DNA of 64,000 nucleotides from Acidobacteriota bacterium (GTDB taxonomy: Bacteria > Acidobacteriota > Thermoanaerobaculia > Gp7-AA8): positions 62,001 through 126,000 of the forward strand of contig JAFATB010000006.1 of the NCBI GenBank assembly GCA_019244185.1, written 5' to 3'. A program made the position numbers and the translations under genes. The notes beneath the pieces were generated by a model, which did no database searches, was not told the origin of the DNA, and saw only the letters and a program-made list of their open reading frames with translations. This document shows, piece after piece, positions 36,102 through 43,323 of this stretch; the stretch's first letter is position 1; the number at the start of each line of letters is the position of its first letter.

Positions 36102-37856
36102 TCATGGCCAGTTGCTGACGGAGCAGCCGTTGAGAGGCACCAGCTTGCCGGCCGGGATCGGCGGATCGACCGGGATCTGATCGCCGAGCTGGTAGTAGAG
36201 ATAGAACGTCCGCGCGGGATCGTCGCTGTTCGGAATGCCGAGGATGTCGATCTCGCGCTCGTTGCCGATCAGAACCGAGCCGCCCGGCTTGACGCTGATC
36301 CAGTCGTCGGGGCCGCCGCCGACGCGGATGCGCGCGGCCGGCTCCGTGAGAGGCAGATGCAGGACGACCCACTTGGGCGTGCGGCCGTCGAACGTGCCCG
36401 CCGTCGACGTCGAGATGAACTGCGTCTGCGCGTCCTCGAGCGGGCCGGCGGTGAGCGTGCCGCAGCGCAGATCGGCGAACGCCGCGATCCGCGCCGGATC
36501 GGGCACTTCTTCGAAGCAGTCGTCGCTCGGGTGATACGGCAGCTCTTCGCACACGCCGAACTTCATGCCCGGAACGCGCTCGGCGAACGACGACGTCACG
36601 GACAACGCGTCCGCCGACGAATCCGCGTTCTCGAAATCGATGCGCACGCCGTCGAGCTCCCACCGCAGGTACTGGAGCTGGCCGCCCTTGTTGTGCGGCG
36701 TCGAGATGGTCGGATCGATGCCGTAGCCGTCGATCTCGTCCTCCGCGACTTCGATGTACGCCTTGTGGCGCACCTCGGGATCCTTGCGGTCGTCGAACGG
36801 CAGCACGACGCGTTTCTGGTACGGGTCGGAGCGGCGGCGGCTGTCGAGGAAACAGCACATGCCGCGAAAGCGAATGTCGATCGAGTTCATGATTCCTTCT
36901 GCTCCTTTCGGCGTCACCGGCGTCTCCACCGGATCGTCGACTCTGCTGATGCTCGAGAACGGAGATGGCGCCGCCTGTCCCGGCTTCCCGGGGAATGGCT
37001 CCACGCCGCGCGCGACGTTGACGCGCAGCTCCGGCGACTGCCGCACGCCTTCCTTGAGCGGCTTGATGCCGGCGATGAGCTGGTTGAACGTGGCGTCGGC
37101 GTGTGCCTTGAGAAATTCGGTCGCGCGCTTGCTGAAGAGCAGCCGTGACTTTCCCGCGCCGAGCCGGAGCTCGAGCGCCGTTTCGCTGCGGCCGCACGCC
37201 GCGACGACGAGCGGGCGCTCGCGCTGCACCGGCGTGGCGGCGACGTTCAGCGTGCGCCCTCCACGCGCGGCGGATGCGGTCTCGGTTCCCGCGTCATCCG
37301 CATACGAACCGAACTCGCGCACGACGTCGCCGCTGCGCGGTAACTCCTTCGGGGGAATGAACAGCGGCTGCATGTCCGGGGCCTTGCCGTGCGCACGCCC
37401 GCGCTTCGCCGCCGCCGGTTGGAACGCCCCGCTGAAGCACGTGTCGATGATCAGCGTGAGATCGGTTCCGATCGGCGGCGCCGCAATCGCAAGCACGCGG
37501 GACAGATCGCTGTCGGTGATCGCGCTCGACGTCAGCTCGGCATCCTGCGCCTGCGGGAACACCATCAGCGCTTCCTCGAACTTGAAGCGTCCCTCATCGA
37601 CCGGCGCCGGCACGGTGCTGCCGTGGCCGAAGAAGCCGAACACGAGCTGATCGTTCGGCTGCGCGCCGGTGACGAGCTGCTGAAACGCCGCCAGCACTTT
37701 CGTGCGCGTCGCGTTCTGATCGGCGAGCGACGTCACGGTGAAGCCGTAATTCCGAAGAAGCGCCGCCCATTCTCCGAGCTCCGTCACCGGTGCGTCGAGT
37801 GACGGCGCAAATCCCCGGTAGTCCCCGACTGCAACGAGGACAGCTTTCTTTTTCAT
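36102..37856 (-). CDS. caspase-like (C14) protease fused to an unknown C-terminal domain
   Basis: Encodes 584 residues. Residues 1-275 form a C14 metacaspase-like domain: KKAVLVAVGDYRGF, the catalytic His78 in FGFFGHGS and Cys140 in LIIDTCFSGAF. A proline-rich linker (about 285-320) leads to a second, unrecognised domain of about 262 residues beginning MNSIDIRFRGMCCF and ending NGCSVSNWP. It is beta rich and contains several cysteines. An in-frame ATG at 36890, behind aaaggag and agaagg, could let the second domain be made alone. No signal peptide. Upstream of the CHAT-TPR gene, and divergent from an L,D-transpeptidase. The frame continues upstream of 37856 by chance; MKKKAVLV is the natural start. 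Confidence 0.88.
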   Translation of the reverse strand: MKKKAVLVAVGDYRGFAPSLDAPVTELGEWAALLRNYGFTVTSLADQNATRTKVLAAFQQLVTGAQPNDQLVFGFFGHGSTVPAPVDEGRFKFEEALMVFPQAQDAELTSSAITDSDLSRVLAIAAPPIGTDLTLIIDTCFSGAFQPAAAKRGRAHGKAPDMQPLFIPPKELPRSGDVVREFGSYADDAGTETASAARGGRTLNVAATPVQRERPLVVAACGRSETALELRLGAGKSRLLFSKRATEFLKAHADATFNQLIAGIKPLKEGVRQSPELRVNVARGVEPFPGKPGQAAPSPFSSISRVDDPVETPVTPKGAEGIMNSIDIRFRGMCCFLDSRRRSDPYQKRVVLPFDDRKDPEVRHKAYIEVAEDEIDGYGIDPTISTPHNKGGQLQYLRWELDGVRIDFENADSSADALSVTSSFAERVPGMKFGVCEELPYHPSDDCFEEVPDPARIAAFADLRCGTLTAGPLEDAQTQFISTSTAGTFDGRTPKWVVLHLPLTEPAARIRVGGGPDDWISVKPGGSVLIGNEREIDILGIPNSDDPARTFYLYYQLGDQIPVDPPIPAGKLVPLNGCSVSNWP

Positions 37857-38003
37857 GACCCACCTCTCTTTGTTGGTTCGGGACGCGCGCGTGACCGTCA
37901 TCACATGAGAGGAACGCGGTGCGGGATTTCTCGCCGTGAAGCCCCCGAAAAACTCTCGAATCCCGCCACATTTGTGCCGCAGTCGGAGTCCAGATTGAGG
38001 TCC

Positions 38004-39581
38004 ATGAAACGAACGGCCCTCGGTCTGGTGATGCTCATCACGGTCTCGGTTGCGGCGCAGACGGTCGACGTCGCGCCGGCGACGAATGCGGCGCGCATCG
38101 TCCGCTCGCTCGCCGACACGTCCGACCTCCACAACGTCTACGCGCCGATCGGCTCGCGCCTCCTCTGGACGCGCAACGGCAAGCCGACCGCGCAGGCGCA
38201 GGCGCTGCTCTCGCTCTTCGTCACTGCGGAAACGAAAGGCCTGCGCTCGGCGGACTACGCCGTCGCCGCGCCGGCAGCCGGCGACGATGCGTCGCTCGCG
38301 CGCTTCGACGTCGCCATGACCGCCGCGACGCTCCGCTACGTCGCGCATCTCCACAGCGGCCGCATCGATCCGCACAGCGTCGGCTTCGACTTCGACGTCG
38401 CCGCGAAGCAGCTCTATCTCCCCGCCGTCGTGATGACGCTCGCCGAATCGAACGACGTCGCCTCCGCGATCGCCGCGCTCGAACCGCAGCAGCCCGAATA
38501 TCGTCGCCTCCTCACCGCGCTCGCGACGTATCGCCGCATCGCGAGCGAACCGGAGATCGTCGTGCCCGCGGTCGCGAAACTCTCGCCGTCCGATCACTAC
38601 GACGCGCTGCCGCAGCTCGCGGCGAAGCTCCGCCGCCTCGGCGATCTAACCGCTGACGCGAAGGTCGACGGCACGCTGTACGACGGCGCGATCGTCGACG
38701 CAATGAAGCACTTCCAGAAACGCCACGGACTCGAAGCCGACGGCGTCGTCAGCCGCCGCACGTTCGCCGCTTTGAACACGCCCGCCGCGGCGCGCGTGCA
38801 GCAGCTCGAATGGGCGCTCGAGCGCGCGCGCTGGATGCCGTCGACGTCCGACGCCGCCGTGCTCGTGAACATCCCCGAGTTCACGCTGCATGCGGTCGAC
38901 CGCAACGGCGAGCTCGCGATGCGCGTCGTCGTCGGGCAGGCCGCGGGCCACAAGACGCCGGTGTTCGACGGCGACATCCAGCACGTCGTCTTCCGCCCGT
39001 CGTGGAGCGTGCCCACGCGCATTCAGCGCAACGAGATCGTGCCGAAGGTCGTGCGCGACCGCGACTACCTCGCGCGCAATCGTTACGAAATTGTGGATGG
39101 CACCGGCCGCGCGATCGGCTCGTCGGTCGACGATGCCACGCTCGCCGCGCTGCGCACCGGCGCGTTCCGCGTGCGCCAGAAGTCCGGCGACGCGAACGCC
39201 CTCGGCCTCTTCAAGTTCGTCTTCCCGAACGACAACGACGTCTACCTGCATTCGACGCCGGCGCAGGCGCTCTTCGCCCGCACGCGCCGCGACTTCAGCC
39301 ACGGCTGCATCCGCGTCGAAGATCCGGTCGCACTCGCGGCGTGGGCGCTGCAGTGGTCGCCGGAGAAAGTGCGCGCCGCGCTCGCGTCGAAACGCGAAGA
39401 CCTCTACGTCCGCCTCGACAAAACGATCCCGGTGGTCATCCTCTACAACACCGCGGTCGCGACCGCCGACGGCGACGTGCACTTCTACGACGACATCTAC
39501 GGTCACGACGCCACGCTCGCCGCCGCGCTCGCGCCGGCGCACACGCAGCCCGCGACGATGCTCGCCGCCGCGCGGCGTTAA
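38004..39581 (+). CDS. L,D-transpeptidase (YcbB/LdtD type)
   Basis: Encodes 525 residues with a Sec signal peptide (cleavage near VSVAAQT). Domains: N-terminal scaffold (about 25-205), peptidoglycan-binding domain with DGAIVDAMKHFQKRHGLEADGVVSRRTFAALN (about 222-260), and YkuD catalytic domain with HGCIRVED holding the nucleophile Cys. The large insertion and order match YcbB-like enzymes that make 3-3 crosslinks in periplasmic peptidoglycan. It is divergent from the caspase-like gene, with 147 nt between the starts. Confidence 0.93.
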   Translation: MKRTALGLVMLITVSVAAQTVDVAPATNAARIVRSLADTSDLHNVYAPIGSRLLWTRNGKPTAQAQALLSLFVTAETKGLRSADYAVAAPAAGDDASLARFDVAMTAATLRYVAHLHSGRIDPHSVGFDFDVAAKQLYLPAVVMTLAESNDVASAIAALEPQQPEYRRLLTALATYRRIASEPEIVVPAVAKLSPSDHYDALPQLAAKLRRLGDLTADAKVDGTLYDGAIVDAMKHFQKRHGLEADGVVSRRTFAALNTPAAARVQQLEWALERARWMPSTSDAAVLVNIPEFTLHAVDRNGELAMRVVVGQAAGHKTPVFDGDIQHVVFRPSWSVPTRIQRNEIVPKVVRDRDYLARNRYEIVDGTGRAIGSSVDDATLAALRTGAFRVRQKSGDANALGLFKFVFPNDNDVYLHSTPAQALFARTRRDFSHGCIRVEDPVALAAWALQWSPEKVRAALASKREDLYVRLDKTIPVVILYNTAVATADGDVHFYDDIYGHDATLAAALAPAHTQPATMLAAARR

Positions 39582-39608
39582 GAAAGAGAGCGAGTCTCGG
39601 TCGCGCGA

Positions 39609-40022
39609 TCAGCGGCACAGTGGCGGCCGGTACTCGGCAGGCACCGTGCCTCCCTTGCAGGACCACGTGAGGCCGCTGCCATCGATCGCCGGCGTCAATT
39701 CCAGCGTCTTACCCGTGAGATGCGAATCCGCCGTAAAGGTCACGACCACGACGCCGCCAGGCGCAATCGCGACGCTCGAAACGTACGGACCGGAGAGCGG
39801 AACCTCCGCGACGTGCGCCTCGGCGTTCGATGACGGCAATCGCCCCGTCTCCGCGTAAAAGGCGGAGACGAACGTCTTGACCGTGCCCGCCATACTGATA
39901 CCGCTTCCGACGGCAGCCATCGACTCGTAGGTCCCTCGCTTCGCGCACGTCCACGAAACGGCCAGGCCCAGACACAGCGCGACTGCGCGAACGCGTCTTC
40001 CCATCAACGATTGCGTCTTCAA
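39609..40022 (-). CDS. pilin-like protein with non-canonical N-terminus
   Basis: Encodes 137 residues. The C-terminal half is a type IV pilin head: FYAETGRLPSSNAEAHV, LELTPAIDGSGLTWSC and GTVPAEYRPPLC, with the two cysteines of the disulfide loop. The N-terminus lacks the prepilin peptidase site (G|FTLIE) and instead starts with an ordinary hydrophobic signal ending near AVSWTC, which could be a weak lipobox. No pilus assembly genes are nearby. It may be a secreted or lipid-anchored derivative of a minor pilin. Confidence 0.75.
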   Translation of the reverse strand: MKTQSLMGRRVRAVALCLGLAVSWTCAKRGTYESMAAVGSGISMAGTVKTFVSAFYAETGRLPSSNAEAHVAEVPLSGPYVSSVAIAPGGVVVVTFTADSHLTGKTLELTPAIDGSGLTWSCKGGTVPAEYRPPLCR

Positions 40023-40108
40023 CGTGCTACCCGCGCAGCGTCAAGCCTCGCGTTGAAGTGTGGGCGTCGCTGCGACCGGTGTCAACGGCGAGCCGCAGCA
40101 CCATCGCC

Positions 40109-41155
40109 TCACACCATCGCCGCCGAGCCGATCTCCGGATGCGCGCCTGCGAACTCCACAAGCTTCGCCGCGTACGTCCGCAGCGGCGGCGCGGCGATGC
40201 CGGTGCCGGCAAGCGCGGCGAGCGTGTTCGTCGTGTCGTACGTCGTCGGATGAACGAAGTAGTCGACGGCGGCGGGCGGGATGCGCATCAGGCGATACAC
40301 GCCGGGCACGTAACGGAGCGCGCCTTTCGCGAGCGACTTCGTCAGCGGCACGCGAATCACGGTGCGGCCGGTCGCTTCCGCGATCGTGTCGATGGTCTCG
40401 TCGACGGTGAGCGGCCGCGGATCGGCGACCGCGTACGTGACGCCGGCGCCGTCGCGGCGCGCCATCAATGCGTCGAGCGCCGCGATCACGAAGTCGCGCG
40501 GCACGACGTTGAACGTGTAACACGACGGACGTCCGACCACCGGCAGCATCGCGAGCTTCGGCTGCCGCAGCAGCCACTGCATCACGAAGTACGGCCCGTC
40601 GAACTTCTGCGTGGCGCCGGTCGCGCTGTCGCCGACCACGACCGACGGCCGGTAGATCGTCGCCGGGATGCGCGACATCCGCTTCCGCACTTCCACTTCC
40701 GCGAGGTACTTCGTCTCCTCGTAATAGTTGTTGAAGCGCTGCCCTTTCTCGAGATCGTCCTCGCGAAACACGCCGGCGTAGCGCCCGCTGACGTAGCACG
40801 TGCTGATGTAGTGCAGGCGTTCGAGGCGCGGCGCGCGCTCGGCGAGATCGAGCACGCGCTGCGTGCCGACGACATTCACGCGCATCCCGATTTCACGCGG
40901 CACGCTGAGGTCGTAGACGGCGGCGAGGTGATAAATCTCACGAACGTCGCGCGCATCGATCGCATCGAGCGGCTGCGTGAGATCGCCTTCGACGAGTTGC
41001 ACGCGGCGCGCGTCGATCTGCCGCGCGCGTGTTTCCGCGAGCGGACGGAACTTCGGCTGCACGAGGCAGAGCGCGTCGTCGTCGCGGCGGCGCAGGATGC
41101 GCGGCAAGAGCTCCGTGCCGAGGAAGCCGGGAAAGCCGGTGAAGAAGATGGACAC
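40109..41155 (-). CDS. SDR-type NAD(P)-dependent reductase, fatty-acyl reductase-like
   Basis: Encodes 348 residues of the extended SDR group. The Rossmann motif is TGFPGFLG, followed by HLAAVYDLSV, and the catalytic YxxxK is YYEETKYLAE (Tyr and Lys). The IYRPSVVVGDS segment is typical of NAD_binding_4 (male sterility/fatty acyl reductase or carboxylic acid reductase-like) proteins. Substrate is undetermined. It is preceded by a stem-loop that ends the upstream small gene. Confidence 0.88.
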   Translation of the reverse strand: MSIFFTGFPGFLGTELLPRILRRRDDDALCLVQPKFRPLAETRARQIDARRVQLVEGDLTQPLDAIDARDVREIYHLAAVYDLSVPREIGMRVNVVGTQRVLDLAERAPRLERLHYISTCYVSGRYAGVFREDDLEKGQRFNNYYEETKYLAEVEVRKRMSRIPATIYRPSVVVGDSATGATQKFDGPYFVMQWLLRQPKLAMLPVVGRPSCYTFNVVPRDFVIAALDALMARRDGAGVTYAVADPRPLTVDETIDTIAEATGRTVIRVPLTKSLAKGALRYVPGVYRLMRIPPAAVDYFVHPTTYDTTNTLAALAGTGIAAPPLRTYAAKLVEFAGAHPEIGSAAMV

Positions 41156-41181
41156 CGCGCGGAGGATTGTACGCAGGTGAA

Positions 41182-41213
41182 ACGTGGAGGGCGCGCGGTG
41201 CGACCCTCCACGT
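41182..41213 (-). terminator. stem-loop after the small secreted-protein gene
   Basis: ACGTGGAGGG (41182-41191) pairs with CCCTCCACGT (41204-41213), a 10-bp perfect stem with a 12-nt loop, and reads into TTTC on the minus strand. It is 13 nt beyond the stop of the gene at 41227-41574, with the next minus-strand gene starting at 41155. Confidence 0.6.
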
Positions 41214-41226
41214 CGTTCGATGAGCG

Positions 41227-41574
41227 TTACTTCGTTGCGCGCTGCTGGGCCATCAACGCGTGAATCTGGTTGAGGACCTGGTCGGCGCGCGGGTCGCCGG
41301 CGTCCATCAGCGCGCGATATTCGGCGCGCTTCTGGTTGAGCGCGTCACGAATCGCGTACTGCTGCGCGGAGACGTCCCTGCGTCGCAGCGTCGCTCCGCG
41401 GTGCACGCCGCTCGTTGCCGAGGTCGCAACCGAGTGCGTGTTGCCGGGCGAAGAGATGAACGGCGGCGGCGGATCGTTCGTCGTCAGCGTGTACGCCGAG
41501 GACGACGCCGCAAGGCCGAACAGCAGGCCGGCGCCGAGGGCGAGAGTGCCGAGAGTTTTCCGTGTCGTCTTCAT
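41227..41574 (-). CDS. small secreted protein of unknown function
   Basis: Encodes 115 residues with a signal peptide (cleavage near SSSAYT, residue 28). The mature part has a Pro-rich stretch (NDPPPPFISSPG), then a helical region with RRRDVSAQQYAIRDALNQKRAEY and a C-terminal helix. Only short helices, no Cys, no motif recognised. The size and helical C-terminus could suggest an envelope or periplasmic binding protein. Conservation cannot be judged from this window. Confidence 0.6.
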   Translation of the reverse strand: MKTTRKTLGTLALGAGLLFGLAASSSAYTLTTNDPPPPFISSPGNTHSVATSATSGVHRGATLRRRDVSAQQYAIRDALNQKRAEYRALMDAGDPRADQVLNQIHALMAQQRATK

Positions 41575-41682
41575 GCCCTTCTCTATCGCAACATCCAGGC
41601 CGCATTTGCTGCTGCAAAATCAATCATTTACGCGTACGGATGAGCCGCGAAACGGACAGCGTGTCGCGTCGAGGCGCCGTTC

Positions 41683-42516
41683 TCACGGCTGAGGCTGAGG
41701 TGGCGCCGGAAAGCCCATCTGCGACCACGCGTCGCCGGTGACGTTGTCGATCGACGACGCCCAGGTGATGAAGTTCGGCGACGGCGCGTCGCTGATGTTC
41801 TGCACGACGACTTGAAACGAGCCGGTCGCGGTTCCCGTGAGGCCGAACTGGCTCACCGACTGCGCGGCGACCTCGACCTCTGTCGTTTCTCCCGCGCCGG
41901 CCGGCGTGCTGCCGATGGTCGTCACGCGGAAGCGCTGCGTTGTGTCGGAGAGATTCGTGATGCCGGCGTTCATGCGGTACTGCTCGTTGCGGCGCACGCC
42001 GAAGATCCAGCGCAGCAGGCCGTTGGTCGTAACCGGCACGATCGCGGGGAACGTCTGCGACATCGTGCCGTTCGTCACCTGCGGCTCCGGCGTCCAGATG
42101 CGCGCGGTGGCGTGCAGCGCGGCGTTCGGATCGAGCTCGCCGTTCGCGTCGACGGCACGGACGTCGATCGCGCCGAGTCCCGACTGCTGCAGGATGTTCG
42201 TCACGAAATCCTCGGAGAAGAAGCCGCTCTGCGCCGGAACCGTGATCGTCACCGGCGCAATGCCGGCGCCGCTCGTGCCGAGCGGAAGCCATCGCAGTTC
42301 GACGCGCTGTTCCGCCGCGCGGAAGTTGATCACCGTGATGTCGCTGCGGAAGAACGTGCCGTTGCCGCCGGGCGTGCTGCCGGCGATCGGAATGACGATG
42401 CGGTTCGCGGACGTGCGCGGGATGATGAGGTCTTTGTCGGATGTCAACGGTGCGTGGGCTTGCGCGTGGAGCGAGGCGGCGAAGAGGAGAGCGAGAAGAG
42501 CGGTCGGGATGCGCAT
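41683..42516 (-). CDS. secreted beta-rich protein of unknown function
   Basis: Encodes 277 residues with a signal peptide (MRIPTALLALLFAASLHAQA). The mature part is strand rich with repeated Ig-like character: VELRWLPLGTSGAGIAPVTI, ITNLSDTTQRFRVTTI and FQVVVQNISDAPSPNF. The pattern is that of extracellular or cell-surface proteins with two or three beta-sandwich modules. No enzyme motif, no Cys. It ends in a Pro-Gln repeat (PPQPQP). Divergent from the oxidoreductase at 42559. Confidence 0.65.
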   Translation of the reverse strand: MRIPTALLALLFAASLHAQAHAPLTSDKDLIIPRTSANRIVIPIAGSTPGGNGTFFRSDITVINFRAAEQRVELRWLPLGTSGAGIAPVTITVPAQSGFFSEDFVTNILQQSGLGAIDVRAVDANGELDPNAALHATARIWTPEPQVTNGTMSQTFPAIVPVTTNGLLRWIFGVRRNEQYRMNAGITNLSDTTQRFRVTTIGSTPAGAGETTEVEVAAQSVSQFGLTGTATGSFQVVVQNISDAPSPNFITWASSIDNVTGDAWSQMGFPAPPQPQP

Positions 42517-42558
42517 GCGGAACACGTAGCAACGCGCGAGCCGCGCTACACTGCGCGC

Positions 42559-43206
42559 ATGCAGAAGGTTCGCGTCGGTGTTCTCGGCTCCGGCGACGTC
42601 GGGCGCGTGCTCGCCGCCGGTTTCATCGGTCTCGGCCACGAGGTGAAGATCGGCTCGCGCGATCCGCAGAAGCTGCAGACGTGGGCGGACGCGGCGGGGA
42701 AAGCGGCATCGACCGGCACGTTCGAAGAGACCGCGCGCTTCGGCGACATCCTCGTCCTGGCGACGCTCGGCACCGCGACCGAGGACGTGATCCGCTCCGC
42801 GGGAATCGCGAACTTCGACGGCAAGGTCGTCATCGACGCCACGAACCCGCTCGACTTCAGCGCGGGCATGCCGCCGCGTCTTTTCGTCGGACACGATGAC
42901 TCGCTCGGCGAGCACGTGCAGCGTCTCGTGCCCAACGCGCGCGTCGTGAAAGCGTTCAACACCGTCGGCAACGCGCACATGATCAACCCGCGCTTCGCGG
43001 GCGGACCGCCGGACATGTTTCTGTGCGGCAATGACGACGACGCGAAGAAGATCGTCAGCCAGATCTGCGAGCACTTCGGCTGGGGCGTCGTCGACATCGG
43101 CGGCATCGAAGGCTCGCGGCTTCTCGAGCCGATGTGCCTCCTGTGGGTTCTCTACGGCGCGCGCACGGGCACGTGGAACCACGCGTTCAAGCTGCTGCGC
43201 GGTTAG
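42559..43206 (+). CDS. NADPH-dependent F420 reductase-like oxidoreductase
   Basis: Encodes 215 residues; the N-terminal Rossmann motif GVLGSGDVGRVLAAGF and downstream VKIGSRDPQKL, DATNPLD, and VKAFNTVG pattern place it in the NADP_oxidoreductase_F420-dependent/NPD family (YqeC-like homologs of F420:NADP reductase). Whether it uses F420 is uncertain, as many homologs do not. TACACT lies 6 nt before the ATG with no Shine-Dalgarno, a further leaderless candidate. Confidence 0.9.
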   Translation: MQKVRVGVLGSGDVGRVLAAGFIGLGHEVKIGSRDPQKLQTWADAAGKAASTGTFEETARFGDILVLATLGTATEDVIRSAGIANFDGKVVIDATNPLDFSAGMPPRLFVGHDDSLGEHVQRLVPNARVVKAFNTVGNAHMINPRFAGGPPDMFLCGNDDDAKKIVSQICEHFGWGVVDIGGIEGSRLLEPMCLLWVLYGARTGTWNHAFKLLRG

Positions 43207-43323
43207 GGAACCCTCTGCAAGTTCGCGGGCGCGCGGGTTACGAAACCGTTGCGCCGCACGGAACGCGGGGCAGCAAACTTGCAGCGGAGGCGGCTTCGGT
43301 GTTCATCTAGAGCTGAGGTGTCT

